A DNA stretch of 64,000 nt from Hydractinia symbiolongicarpus (GCF_029227915.1 NC_079881.1:13059501-13123500); one strand, 5' to 3'. Positions 34,821 through 48,485 are shown, counted from the first letter of the stretch. Numbers and translations are program-made. Notes: generated from the sequence alone by a model not told the origin.

Positions 34821-37800
34821 TAATGAGACTACACGTGATGCACGTGGTTCCACGAGCCCAGACAAGTGATTATCGGTCTATTCCTTTCAATGTCAATGAA
34901 CTTCGATGTATTAAGTCGTTCCTCTTAGCGCCAGGCTCTAGAACGCTGCTAACTATGTGGACAGGTCTTTATAACGTGTAATATGGCCTTTTACGGCCTA
35001 ATAAGGAGACTACACGTAAACTACGTGTTTCCACGTGCCCAGAGAAGTGGCCATTGCTCTATTCCTTTCTATCTTAATAGACTGCCGTGTATTAAGTCGT
35101 TTTCCTGTGTGTCAGGCTCTAAGAACGCTACTAACTTCGTAGACTTGGCTTTAAAGCGCTTAATATGGCCTTTTACAGCCTAATAAGGAGACTACACTTA
35201 AACCACGTGGTTCCACGAGTCCAGACAAGTGGGCATCGGTCTATTCCTTTCAATGTCAATGGTCTAGGATGTATTAAGTTGTTTTCCTGGCAGTCAGGCC
35301 TTAAGAACGCTGCTAACTATGGGGACAATCCTTTAAAACACGTAAACTACGTGGTTCCACGTGCCAAGACAAGTGGTCATCGGTCTATTCCTTTCAATCT
35401 TAATAGACTGCCGTGTATTAAGTCGTTTCCTTAAGCGCCAGGCTCTAAGAACAATGCTAACTACGTGCACACGTCTTAAAAGCGTGTACTAAGGCCTATT
35501 GCGGCCTGATATGGAGACTTTACGTAAATCACGTGATTCCACGAGGCCATACAAGTTTTCATCGGTCTATTCCTTTTTAATCTTAAAAGACTACCGTGTA
35601 TTAAGTCATTTTCCTGTGTGTCAGGCTCTAAGAACGCTGCTAACTATGTGGACAGTCCTTTAAAACGTGTAATATGGCCTTATACGGCCTAATATGAAGT
35701 CTACACGTGAACCACGTGGTTCCACGAGTCCAGACAAGTGATCATCGGTCTATTCCTTTCAATCTCAATGAAATTCGATGTATTAAGTCGTTTTTCTCAG
35801 CGCCAGGCTCTAAGAACGCTGCTAACTACGTAGACTTGCCTTTAAAGCGCTTAATTTGCCCTTTTACAGCCTGATAAGGAGACTGCACCTAAACCACGAG
35901 GTTCCACGAGTCCAGACAAGTGACCATCGGTCTATTCCTTTCAATCTCAATGGACTAGGATGTATTAAGTTGTTTTCCTGGCCGTCAGGCCTTAAGAACG
36001 CTGTAACTACGTAGACATGCCTTTAAAGCGTTTAATATGGCCTTATACGGCCTAATAAGAAGACTACACGTGAATCACGTGGTTCCACGAGTCCAGACAA
36101 GTAGCAATTGCTCTATTCCTTTCAATCTTAATAGACTGCCGTGTATTAAGTCGTTTTCCTGTGTGTCAGGCTCTAAGAACGCTACTAACTACGTAGACTT
36201 GCCTTTAAAGCGCTTAATATGCCCTTTTACGGCCTAATAAAGAGACACTACACGTGAACCACGTGTTTGCACGAGTCCAGACAATTGATTATCGGTCTAT
36301 TCCTTTCAATGTCAATGAACTTTAATGTATTAAGTCGTTCTTCTTAGCGCCAGGCTTTAGAACGCTGCTAACTATGTGGACAGGTTTTATAACGTGTAAT
36401 ATGGCCTTTTACGGCCTAATAAGGAGACTAAACGTAAACTACGTGTTTCCAGGTGCCCAGACAAGTGGTCATTGCTCTATTCCTTTCAATCTTAATAGAC
36501 TGCCGTGTGTTAAGTCGTTTTCCTGTGTGTCAGGCTCTAAGAACGCTACTAACTACGTAGACTTGGCTTTAAAGCGCTTAATATGGCCTTTTACAGCCTA
36601 ATAAAGAGTCTACACGTGAACCACGTGGTTCCACGAGTCCAGACAAGTCATTATCGGTCTATTCCTTTCAATGTCAATGAACTTCGATGTATTGAGTCGT
36701 TCTTCTTAGCGCCAGGCTCTAAGAACGCTGCTAACTACGTGAACATGCCTTTAAAGCCTTTAATATGGACATTTACTGGCTAATAATGAGACTACACGTG
36801 ATGCACGTGGTTCCACGAGCCCAGACAAGTGGCGATCCGTCTATTCCTATTAATCTTAACGGAATACGATGTATTAAGTAGATCTCCTCGGCTTCAGGCT
36901 CTAAGAACGCTGCTAACTACGTGGACATGCCTTTAAAGTGTGTAATATGGTCTTTTACGCCCTACTAAGCAGACTGAACGTGAACCACGTGATACCACAA
37001 GCCCACACAAGTGACCATCAGTCTATTTTTTTCAATCTCTACGAACTTCGATGTATTAAGTCGTTTTCTTAAGCGCCAGGCGCTAAGAACGCTGCTAACT
37101 ACGTGAACATGCCATTAAAGCGTTTAATATGGACTTTTACGGCCTAATAATGAGACTACACGTGATGCACGTGGTTCCACGAGCCCAAACAAGTGGCGAT
37201 CCGTCTATTCCTATCAATCTCAATGGAATACGATGTATTAAGTAGATTTCCTGGGCGTCAGGCTCTAAGAACGCTGTAACTACGTGGACATGCCTTTAAA
37301 GCGCTTAATATGGCCTTTTACAGCCTAATAAAGAGACTACACGTGAACCACGTGGTTCCACGAGTCCAGACAAGTCATTATCGGTCTATTCCTTTCAATG
37401 TCAATGAACTTCGATGTATTGAGTCGTTCTTCTTAGCGCCAGGCTCTAAGAACGCTGCTAACTACGTGAACACGCCTTTAAAGCTTTTTATATGGACATT
37501 TACGGGCTAATAATGAGACTACACGTGATGCACGTGGTACCACGAGCCCAGACAAGTGGCGATCCGTCTATTCCTATTAATCTCAATGGAATACGATGTA
37601 TTAAGTAGATCTCCTGGGCTTCAGGCTCTAAGAACGCTGCTAACTACGTGGACATGCCTTTAAAGTGTGTAATATGGTCTTTTACGCCCTGATAAGCAGA
37701 CTGAACGTGAACCACGTGATACCACAAGCCCACACAAGTGACCATCAGTCTAGTCCTTTCAATCTCTATGAACTTCGATGAATTAAATCGTTTTTGTTAA

Positions 37801-40498
37801 GCGCCAGGCTCTAAGAACGCTGCTAACTACGTGAACATGCCCTTAAAGCGTTTAATATGGACTTTTACGGCCTAGTAATGAGACTACACATGATGCACTT
37901 GGTTCCACGAGCGCAGACAAGTGATTATCGGTCTATTCCTTTCAATGTCAATGAACTTCGATGTATTAAGTTGTTTTTCATAGCGCCAGGCTCTAGAACG
38001 CTGCTAACTATGTGGACAGGTCTTTATAACGTGTAATATGGCCTTTTACGGCCTAATAAGGAGACTACACGTAAACTACGTGTTTCCACGTGCCCAGAGA
38101 AGTGGCCATTGCTCTATTCCTTTCTATCTTAATAGACTGCCGTGTATTAAGTCGTTTTCCTGTGTGTCAGGCTCTAAGAAGGCTACTAACTACGTAGACT
38201 TGCCTTTAAAGCGCTTAATATGTCCTTTTACAGCCTAATAAGGAGACTACACGTGAACCACGTGGTTCTACGAGTCCAGACAAGTGGGCATCGGTCTATT
38301 CCTTTCAATGTCAATGGACTAGGATGTATAAAGTGTTTTCCTGGCAGTCAGGCCTTAAGAACGCTGCTAACTACGTAGACTTGCCTTTAGAGCGCTTAAT
38401 ATGCCCTTCTACAGCCCAATAAGGAGACTACACTTGAACTACGTGGTTCAACGTACCCAGACAAGTGGCCATTGGTCTATTCCTTTCAATCTCAATGGAC
38501 TAGGATGTATTAAGTTGTTTTTCTGGCTGTCAGGCCTTAAGAACGCTGCTAACTATGTGGACAGGCCTTTAAAACGTGTAATATGGCCTTTTACGGCCTA
38601 ATAAGGAGATTACACGTAAACTACGTGGTTCCACGTGCCCAGACAAGTAGCCATCGTTCTATTCCTTTCAATCTTAATACACTGCCTTGTATTAAGTCGT
38701 TTTCTTAAGCGCCAGGCTGTAAGAACGCAGCTAACTACCAGCACAGGTCTTTAAAGCGTGTACTAAGGCCTATTGCAGCCTGATATGGAGACTATACGTA
38801 ATTCACGTGATTCCACGAGGCCTTACAAGTTTTCATCGGTTTATTCCTTTTAATCTCAAAAGACTGGCGTGTATTAAGTTGCTTTCCTGAGCGCCAGGCT
38901 CTAAGAACGCTGTAACTACGTGGAAATGCCTTTAAAGCGTTTAATATGGCCCTTTTACGGCCTAATAAGGAGACTACACGTAAACTACGTGTTTCCATGT
39001 TCCCAGACAAGTGGCAATTGCTCTATTCCTTTTAATCTTAATAGACTGCCGTGTATTAAGTCGTTTTCCTGTGTGTCAGGCTCTAAGAACACTACTAACT
39101 ACGTAGACTTGCCTTTAAAACGCTTAATATGGCATTTTACAGCCTAATAAGGAGACTACACGTGAACCACGCGGTTCTGCGAGTCCAGACAAGTGGTCAT
39201 CGGTCTATTCCTTCCAGTCTCAACGGACTTCAAACCATTGAGTCGTTTTCTTGACCGCGAGTCTCTCAGAATGCTGCTAACTACGTGCACAGGCCTTCCA
39301 AGTCTCTAATATGACCACTTACGGCTTAATACTGATTGCACACGTAAATCGCGTGGTTCCACAAGCGCAGACAAGTGGTCATCGGTCTATTCCTTTTAAT
39401 CTCAATGGACTAGGATGTATTAAGTTGTTTTCCTGGCCGTCAGGCCTTAAGAACGCTGCTAACTATGTGGACAGGCTCTAAGAATGCTGCTAACTACGTG
39501 AACATGCCTTTAAAGCGTTTAATATGGACATTTACGGGCTAATAATGAGACTACACGTGATGCACGTTGTTGCACGAGTCCAGACAAGTCATTATCGGTC
39601 TATTCCTTTCAATGTCAATGAACTTCGATGTATTGAGTCGTTTTCCTTAGCGCCAGGCTCTAAGAACGCTGCTAACTACGTGAACATGCCTTTAAAGCGT
39701 TTAATATGGACTTTTACGGCCTAATAATGAGACTACACGTGATGCACGTGGATCCACGAGCCCAAACAAGTGGCGATCCGTCTATTCCTATCAATCTAAA
39801 TGGAATACGATGTATTAAGTAGATTTCCTGGGCGTCAGGCTCTAAGAACGCTGTAACTACTTGGACATGCCTTTAAAGCGTTTAATATGGCCTTATACGG
39901 CCTAATAAGGGAACTACACGTCAATCACGTAGTTCCACGAGTCCAGACAAGTGGCCATCGGTCTATTCCTTTCAATCTCAATGGTCTAGGATGTATTAAG
40001 TTGTTTTCCTGGCCGTCAGGCCTTAAGAACGCTGTTAACTATGTGAACAGGCCTTTATAACGTGTAATATGGCCTTTTACGGCCTAATAAGGAGACTACA
40101 TGTGAACCACGTGGTTCTGCGAGTCCAGACAAGTGGTCATCGGTCTATTCTTTCCAGTCTCAACGGACTTCAAACCATTGAGTCGTTTTCTTGACCGCGA
40201 GTCTCTCAGAATTCAGCTAACTACGTGCACAGGCCTTTCAAGTCTCTAATATGACCACTTACGGCCTAATACTGATTGCACACGCAAATCGCGTAATATG
40301 GCCTTTTACAGCCTAATAAAGAGACTACACGTGATGCACGTGGTTCCACGAGTCCAGACAAGTCATTATCGGTCTATTCCTTTCAATGTCAATAAACTTT
40401 GATGTATTGAGTCGTTCTTCTTAGCGCCAGGCTCTAAGAACGCTGCTAACTACGTGAACATGCCTTTAAAGCGTTTAATATGGACATTTACGGGCTAA
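34821..40498 (+). repeat. HOR E copy 2, with one extra monomer (5,678 bp)
   Basis: Before the extra monomer at about 39.7 kb I noticed only four substitutions against copy 1: 34922, 37594, 38330 and 39050. After it the match resumes at an offset of 5,678 bp and ends at about 40,525. This is the most recent large amplification visible in the window. Confidence 0.92.
39708..39888 (+). repeat. Single monomer inserted in HOR E copy 2
   Basis: An extra 181-bp monomer sits between positions that are adjacent in copy 1 (about 34,210). Its features (ACGTGATGCACGTGG, CCCAAACAAGTGGCG, GATTTCCTGGGCGTC, GCTGTAACTAC) match the monomer near 37,130-37,309 and its copy near 31,640. That monomer type is the likely donor. 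Confidence 0.8.
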
Positions 40499-41582
40499 TA
40501 ATGAGACTACACGTGATGCACGTTGTTCCACGAGTCCAGACAAGTGGCGATCCGTCTATTCCTATTAATCTTATTGGAATACGATGTATTAAGTAGATCT
40601 CCTGGGCTTCAGGCTCTAAGAACGCTGCTAACTACGTGGACATGCCTTTAAAGTGTGTAATATGGCATTTTACGCCCTAATAAGCAGACTGAACGTGAAC
40701 CACGTGATACCACAAGCCCATACAAGTGACCATCAGTCTATTCCTTTCAATCTCTATGAATTTCGATGTATTTAGTCGTTTTTTTAAGCGCCAGGCTCTA
40801 CGAACGCTGCTAACTACGTGAACATGCCTTTAAAGCGTTTAATATGGACTTTTACGGCCTAATAATGAGACTACACGTGATGCACGTTGTTCCACGAGTC
40901 CAGACAAGTGGCGATCCGTCTATTCCTATTAATCTCATTGGAATACGATGTATTAAGTAGATCTCCTGGGCTTCAGGCTCTAAGAACGCTGCTAACTACG
41001 TGGACATGCCTTTAAAGTGTGTAATATGGCATTTTACGCCCTAATAAGCAGACTGAACGTGAACCACGTGATACCACAAGCCCATACAAGTGACCATCAG
41101 TCTATTCCTTTCAATCTCTATGAATTTCGATGTATTTAGTCGTTTTCTTAAGCGCCAGGCTCTACGAACGCTGCTAACTACGTGAACATGCCTTTAAAGC
41201 GTTTAATATGGACTTTTACGGCCTAATAATGAGACTACACGTGATGCACGTGGTTCCACGAGCCCAAACAAGTGGCGATCCGTCTATTCCTATCAATCTC
41301 AATGGAATACGATGTATTAAGTAGATTTCCTGGGCGTCAGGCCTTAAGAACGCTGTTAACTATGTGGACAGGCCTTTATAACGTGTAATATGGCCTTTTA
41401 CGGCCTAATAAGGAGACTACACGTAACCTACGTGTTTCCACGTGCCCAGACAAGTGGCAATTGCTCTATTCCTTTCAATCTTAATAGACTGCCGTGTATT
41501 AAGTCGTTTTCCTGTGTGTCAGGCTCTAAGAACGCTACTAACTACGTAGACTTGCCTTTAAAGCGCTTAATATGGCATTTTA
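40080..41582 (+). repeat. HOR F copy 1 (1,503 bp)
   Basis: The repeat offset is 1,503 bp, which equals 8 x 182 plus the 47-bp fragment. Its first part overlaps the tail of HOR E copy 2, from which HOR F evidently grew. It also contains a 364-bp dimer present twice in a row (about 40.49-41.22 kb). Confidence 0.87.
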
Positions 41583-43085
41583 CAGCCTAATAAGGAGACT
41601 ACACGTGAACCACGTGGTTCTGCGAGTCCAGACAAGTGGTCATCGGTCTATTCTTTCCAGTCTCAACGGACTTCAAACCATTGAGTCGTTTTCTTGACCG
41701 CGAGTCTCTCAGAATTCTGCTAACTACGTGCACAGGCCTTCCAAGTCTCTAATATGACCACTTACGGCCTAATACTGATTGCACACGTAAATCGCGTAAT
41801 ATGGCCTTTTACAGCCTAATAAAGACACTACACGTGATGCACGTGGTTCCACGAGTCCAGACAAGTCATTATCGGTCTATTCCTTTCAATGTCAATGAAC
41901 TTCGATGTATTGAGTCGTTCTTCTTAGCGCCAGGCTCTAAGAACGCTGCTAACTACGTGAACATGCCTTTAAAGCGTTTAATATGGACATTTACGGGCTA
42001 ATAATGAGACTACACGTGATGCACGTTGTTTCACGAGTCCAGACAAGTGGCGAGCCGTCTATTCCTATTAATCTCAATGGAATACGATGTATTAAGTAGA
42101 TCTCCTGGACTTCAGGCTCTAAGAACGCTGCTAACTACGTGGACATGCCTTTAAAGTGTGTAATATGGCATTTTACGCCCTAATAAGCAGACTGAACGTG
42201 AACCACGTGATACCACAAGCCCATACAAGTGACCATCAGTCTATTCCTTTCAATCTCTATGAATTTCGATGTATTTAGTCGTTTTTTTAAGCGCCAGGCT
42301 CTACGAACGCTGCTAACTACGTGAACATGCCTTTAAAGCGTTTAATATGGACTTTTACGGCCTAATAATGAGACTACACGTGATGCACGTTGTTCCACGA
42401 GTCCAGACAAGTGGCGATCCGTCTATTCCTATTAATCTCATTGGAATACGATGTATTAAGTAGATCTCCTGGGCTTCAGGCTCTAAGAACGCTGCTAACT
42501 ACGTGGACATGCCTTTAAAGTGTGTAATATGGCATTTTACGCCCTAATAAGCAGACTGAACGTGAACCACGTGATACCACAAGCCCATACAAGTGACCAT
42601 CAGTCTATTCCTTTCAATCTCTATGAATTTCGATGTATTTAGTCGTTTTCTTAAGCGCCAGGCTCTACGAACGCTGCTAACTACGTGAACATGCCTTTAA
42701 AGCGTTTAATATGGACTTTTACGGCCTAATAATGAGACTACACGTGATGCACGTGGTTCCACGAGCCCAAACAAGTGGCGAACCGTCTATTCCTATCAAT
42801 CTCAATGGAATACGATGTATTAAGTAGATTTCCTGGGCGTCAGGCCTTAAGAACGCTGTTAACTATGTGGACAGGCCTTTATAACGTGTAATATGGCCTT
42901 TTACGGGCTAATAAGGAGACTACACGTAACCTACGTGTTTCCACGTGCCCAGACAAGTGGCAATTGCTCTATTCCTTTCAATCTTAATAGACTGCCGTGT
43001 ATTAAGTCGTTTTCCTGTGTGTCAGGCTCTAAGAACGCTACTAACTACGTAGACTTGCCTTTAAAGCGCTTAATATGGCATTTTA
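41583..43085 (+). repeat. HOR F copy 2 (1,503 bp)
   Basis: Matches copy 1 with isolated differences, for example GCACGTTGTTTCACG near 42,021 against GCACGTTGTTCCACG near 40,518. It is followed by a near-identical start of copy 3. Confidence 0.88.
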
Positions 43086-43670
43086 CAGCCTAATAAGGAG
43101 ACTACACGTGAACCACGTGGTTCTGCGAGTCCAGACAAGTGGTCATCGGTCTATTCTTTCCAGTCTCAACGGACTTCAAACCATTGAGTCGTTTTCTTGA
43201 CCGCGAGTCTCTCAGAATTCTGCTAACTACGTGCACAGGCCTTCCAAGTCTCTAATATGACCACTTACGGCCTAATACTGATTGCACACGTAAATCGCGT
43301 AATATGGCCTTTTACAGCCTAATAAAGACACTACACGTGATGCACGTGGTTCCACGAGTCCAGACAAGTCATTATCGGTCTATTCCTTTCAATGTCAATG
43401 AACTTCGATGTATTGAGTCGTTCTTCTTAGCGCCAGGCTCTAAGAACGCTGCTAACTACGTGAACATGCCTTTAAAGCGTTTAATATGGACATTTACGGG
43501 CTAATAATGAGACTACACGTGATGCACGTTGTTTCACGAGTCCAGACAAGTGGCGAGCCGTCTATTCCTATTAATCTCAATGGAATACGATGTATTAAGT
43601 AGATCTCCTGGACTTCAGGCTCTAAGAACGCTGCTAACTACGTGGACATGCCTTTAAAGTGTGTAATATG
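43086..43670 (+). repeat. HOR F copy 3, truncated
   Basis: Follows the unit through the 47-bp fragment (43,297) and the GGCGAGCCG variant (about 43,550). It diverges at about 43,671, where GGTCTTTTACG replaces GGCATTTTACG. Confidence 0.87.
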
Positions 43671-46651
43671 GTCTTTTACGCCCTAATAAGCAGACTAAAC
43701 GTGAACCACGTGATACCACAAGCCCATACAAGTGATCATCAGTCTATTCCTTTCAATCTCTATGAACTTCGATGTATTTAGTCGTTTTCTTAAGCACCAG
43801 GCTCTAAGAACGCTGCTAACTACGTGAACATGCCTTTAAAGCGTTTAATATGGACTTTTACGGCCTAATAATGAGACTACACGTGATGCACGTGGTTCCA
43901 CGAGCCCAAACAAGTGGCGATCCGTCTATTCCTATCAATCTCAATGGAATACGATGTATTAAGTAGATTTCCTGGGCGTCAGGCTCTAAGAAGGCTGTAA
44001 CTACGTGGACATGCCTTTAAAGCGTTTAATATGGCCTTATACGGCCTAATAAGGGAACTACACGTCCATCACGTAGTTCCACGAGTCCAGACAAGTGGCC
44101 ATCGGTCTATTCCTTTCAATCTCAATGGACTAGGATGTATTAAGTTGTTTTCCTGGCCGTCAGGCCTTAAGAACGCTGCTAACTATGTTGACCGGCCTTT
44201 CAAACGTGTAATATGGCCTTTTACGGCCTAATAAGGAGATTAAACGTAAACTAAGTGGTTCCACGTGCCAAGACAAATGGCCATCGGTCTATTCCTTTCC
44301 ATCGTAATACACTGCCTTGTATTAAGTCGTTTTCTTAACTGCCAGGCTCTAAGAACACTGCTAACTACCAGTACAGGTCTTTAAAGCGTGTACTAAGGCC
44401 CATTGCAGCCTGATATGGAGACTATACGTAAATCACGTGACTCCACGAGGCCATACAAGTTTTAATCGGTCTATTCCTTTTAATCTTAAAAGACTGCCGT
44501 GTATTAAGTTGGTTTCCCGAGCGCTAGGCTCTAAGAACGCTGTAGCTACGTGGACATGCCTTTAAAGCATTTAATATGGCCTTATACAGCCTAATAAGGG
44601 GACTACACGAGAATCACGTGGTTCCACGAGTCCAGACAAGTGGCCATCGGTCTATTCCTTTCAATATCAATGGACTAGGATGTATTAAGTTGTTTTCCTG
44701 GCCGTCAGGCCTTAAGAACGCTTCTAACTATGTGGACAGGCCTTTATAACGTGTAATATGGCCTTTTACGGCCTAATAAGGAGACTACACGTAACCTACG
44801 TGTTTCCACGTGCCCAGACAAGTGGCCATTGCTCTATTCCTTTCAATCTTAATAGACTGCCGTGTATTAAGTCGTTTTCCTGTGTGTCAGGCTCTAAGAA
44901 CGCTACTAACTACGTAGGCTTGCCTTTAAAGCGCTTAATATGGCCTTTTACAGCCTAATAAAGAGACTACACGTGAACCACGTGGTTCCCCGAGTCCAGA
45001 CAAGTCATTATCGGTCTATTCCTTTCAATGTCAATGAACTTCGATGTATTAAGTCGTTCTTCTTAGCGCCAGGCTCTAAGAACACTGCTAACTCCCAGCA
45101 CAGGTCTTTAAAGCGTGTACTAAGGCCCATTGCAGCCTGATATGGAGACTATACGTAAATCATTTGATTCCACGAGGCCATACAAGTTTTAATCGGTCTA
45201 TTCTTTTTAATCTTAAAAGACTGCCGTGTATTAAGTCCTTTTCCTGTGTGTCAGGCTCTAAGAACGCTACTAACTACGTAGACTTGCCTTTAAAGCGCTT
45301 ATTATGGCCTTTTACAGCCTAATAAAGAGATTACACGTGAACCACTTGGTTCCACGAGTCCAGACAAGTGACCATCGGTCTATTCCTTTCAATCTCAATG
45401 GACAAGGATGTATTAAGTTGTTTTCCTGGCCGTCAGGCCTTAAGAACGCTGATAACTTTGTGGACAGGCCTTTAAAACGTGTAATATGGCCTTTTACGGC
45501 CTAATAAGGAGATTACACGTAAACTACGTGGTTCCACGTGCCCAGACAAGTGGCCATTGGCCTATTCCTTTCAATCTCAATGGACTGGGATGTATTAAGT
45601 TGTTTTCCTGGCCGTCAGGCCTTAAGAACGTTTCTAACTATGTGGACAGGTCTTTATAACGTGTAATATGGCCTTTTACGGCCTAATAAGGTGACTACAC
45701 GTAACCTACGTGTTTCCACGTGCCCAGACAAGTGGCCATTGTTTTATTCCTTTCAATCTTAATAGACTGCCGTGTATTAAGTCGTTTTCCTGTGTGTCAG
45801 GCTCTAAGAACGCTACTAACTACGTAGACTTGCCTTTAAAGCGCTTAATATGACCTTTTACAGCCTAATAAAGAGATTACACGTGAAACACGTGGTTCCA
45901 CGAGTCCAGACAAGTTATTATCGGTCTATTCCTTTTAATCTTAATAGACTGGCGTGTATTAAGTTGTTTTCGTGAAGACCAGGCTTTAAGAACACTGTTA
46001 ACTATGTGGACATGTCTTTAAAGCATTTAATATGGCCTTTTACGGCCTAATAAGAAGTCTACTCGTGAACCACGTGGTTCCACGAGCCCAGACAAGTGTC
46101 CATCAGTCTATTCTTTTCAATCTTAATAGACTACCGTGTATTAAGTCGTTTTCCTGTGTGTCAGGCTCTAAGAACGCTGCTAACTATGTGGACAGTCCTT
46201 TAAAACGTGTAATATGGCCTTTTACGACGTCATAAGGAGACTGCACTTAAACCACGTGTTCCCTGAGTCCAGACAAGTGACCATCGGTCTATTCCTTTCA
46301 ATCTCAATGGACTAGGATGTATTAAGTTGTTTTCCTGGCCGTCAGGCCTTAAGAACGCTGATAACTATGTGGACAGGCCTTTAAAACGTGTAATATGGCC
46401 TTTTACGGCCTAATAAGGAGATTACACGTAAACTACGTGGTCCCACGTGCCCAGACAAGTGGCCATCGGCCTATTCCTTTCAATCTCAATGGACTGGGAT
46501 GTATTAAGTTGTTTTCCTGGCCATCAGGCCTTAAGAACGCTGCTAACTATGTGGAGAGGCCTTTATAACGTGTAATATGGCCTTTTACGGCCTAATAAGG
46601 AGACTAAACGTAAACTACGTGTTTCCAGGTGCCCAGACAAGTGGCCATTGC
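43671..46651 (+). repeat. Mixed monomers, no short-period HOR
   Basis: About 16 monomers of the right-hand types. The GGCCCATTGCAGCC type appears at about 44,398 and 45,125. Positions 44,380-45,005 are echoed at 46,652-47,277 (offset 2,272 bp). Some monomers have private mutations such as CTAACTCCCAGC (about 45,090). I see no non-satellite sequence. Confidence 0.82.
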
Positions 46652-46666
46652 ATTAAAGCGTGTACT
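46577..46666 (+). other. Truncated 90-bp monomer
   Basis: GTGGCCATTG is joined to CATTAAAGCGTGTACTAAGG, so the 3' half of the monomer (about 92 bp) is missing and the next landmark comes after only 90 bp. The sequence right of the junction is the start of the 2,272-bp echo, so the deletion marks the recombination point. Confidence 0.85.
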
Positions 46667-47277
46667 AAGGCCCATTGCAGCCTGATATGGAGACTATACG
46701 TAAATCACGTGATTCCACGAGGCAATACAAGTTTTAATCGGTCTATTCCTTTTAATCTTAAAAGACTTCCGTGTATTAAGTTGGTTTCCTGAGCGCCAGG
46801 CTCTAAGAACGCTGTAGCTACGTGGACATGCCTTAAAAGGGTTTAATATGGCCTTATACGGCCTAATAAGGGGACTACACGAAAATCACGTGGTTCCACG
46901 AGTCCAGACAAGTGGCCATCGGTCTATTCCTTTCAATCTCAATGGACTAGGATGTATTAGGTTGTTTTCCTGGCCGTCAGGCCTTAAGAACGCTTCTAAC
47001 TATGTGGACAGGCCTTTATAACGTGTAATATGGCCTTTTACGGCCTAATAAGGAGACTACACGTAACCTACGTGTTTCCACGTGCCCAGACAAGTGGCCA
47101 TTGCTCTATTCCTTTCAATCTTAATAGACTGCCGTGTATTCAGTCGTTTTCCTGTGTGTCAGGCTCTAAGAGCGCTACTAACTACGTAGACTTGCGTTTA
47201 AAGCGCTTAATATGGCCTTTTACAGCCTAATAAAAAGATTACACGTGAACCACGTGGTTCCACGAGTCCAGACAAGT
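46652..47277 (+). repeat. Echo of 44,380-45,005 (offset 2,272 bp)
   Basis: Shares the monomer order and several private variants with the earlier segment, for example GCTGTAGCTACGTGG and GGGGACTACACGARAATC. Scattered substitutions (CTTAAAAGGG, GTATTCAGTC) make it older than HORs D or E. Confidence 0.78.
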
Positions 47278-48139
47278 GGGCATCGGTCTTTTCCTTTCAA
47301 TCTTAATAGACTGCCGTGTATTAAGTTGTTTTCCTGTGTGTCAGGCTCTAAGAGCGCTACTAACTACGTAGACTTGCCTTTAAAACGTGTAATATGGCCT
47401 TTTACGGCCTAATAAGGAGACTACACGTAACCTACGTGTTTCCACGTGCCCAGACAAGTGGGCATCGGTCTATTTCTGTCAATCTCAATGGACTAGGATG
47501 TATTAAGTTGTTTTCCTGGCCTTCAGGCCTTAAGAACGGTGTTAACTATGTGGACAGGCCTTTATAACGTGTAATATGGCCTTTTACAGCCCAATAAAAA
47601 GATTACACGTGAACCACGTGGTTCCACGAGTCCAGACAAGTGGGCATCGGTCTTTTCCTTTCAATCTTAATAGACTGCCGTGTATTAAGTTGTTTTCCTG
47701 TGTGTCAGGCTCTAAGAGCGCTACTAACTACGTAGACTTGCCTTTAAAACGTGTAATATGGCCTTTTACGGCGTAATAAGGAGACTACACGTGAACAACG
47801 TGGTTCCACGAGTCCAGACAAATGACCATCGGTCTATTCCTTTCAATCTCAATGGACTAGGATGTATTAAGTTGTTTTCCTGGCCGTCAGGCCTTAAGAA
47901 CGCTGCTAACTATGTGGACAGGCCGTTATAACGTGTAATATGGCCTTTTACGGCCTAATAAGGAGACTACACGTAAACTACGTGTTTCCACGTGCCCAGA
48001 CAAGTGGCAATTGCTCTATTCCTTTCAATCTTAATAGACTGCCGTGTATTAAGTTGTTTTCCTGTGTGTCAGGCTCTAAGAGCGCTACTAACTACGTAGA
48101 CTTGCCTTTAAAGCGCTTAATATGGCCTTTTACAGCCTA
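47212..48139 (+). repeat. Dimer repeat, 364 bp
   Basis: Monomers at 47,212 and 47,576 are nearly identical, with an alternating partner between them. A third related monomer lies at 47,940. Shared markers are TCTAAGAGCGC and GGTCTTTTCCTTTC. The same combination returns at the far end of the window (about 63,445 onwards). Confidence 0.8.
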
Positions 48140-48485
48140 ATAAAAAGATTACACGTGAACCACGTGGTTCCACGAGTCCAGACAAGTGATTATCGGTGTA
48201 TTCCTTTCAATGTCAATGAACTTCGATGTAATGAGTCGTTCTTCTTAGCGCCAGGCTCGAAGAACGCCGCTAACTACGTGAACATGCCTTTAGAGCGTTT
48301 AATATGGACATTTACAGGATAATAATGAGACTACACGTGATGCACGTGGTTCCACGAGCCCAGACAAGTGGCGATCCGTCTATTCCTATTAATCTCAATG
48401 GAATACGATGTATTAAGTAGATCTCCTGGGCTTCAGGCTCTAAGAACGCTGCTAACTACGTAGACATGCCTTTAAAGTGTGTAAT
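48140..48485 (+). repeat. Transition monomers before HOR H
   Basis: Two monomers with types close to HOR C m8 and m9, one with TCGAAGAACGCCGC and the other with GGACATTTACAGG and GTGATGCACG. Both recur inside HOR H (for example near 49,720 and 51,180). Confidence 0.75.

Noticed and set aside
29324-40498. The near-perfect 5.5-kb duplication as an assembly artefact
   Set aside because: Copy 2 has one extra monomer and at least four substitutions, which a plain contig duplication would not give. It cannot be fully excluded without reads.
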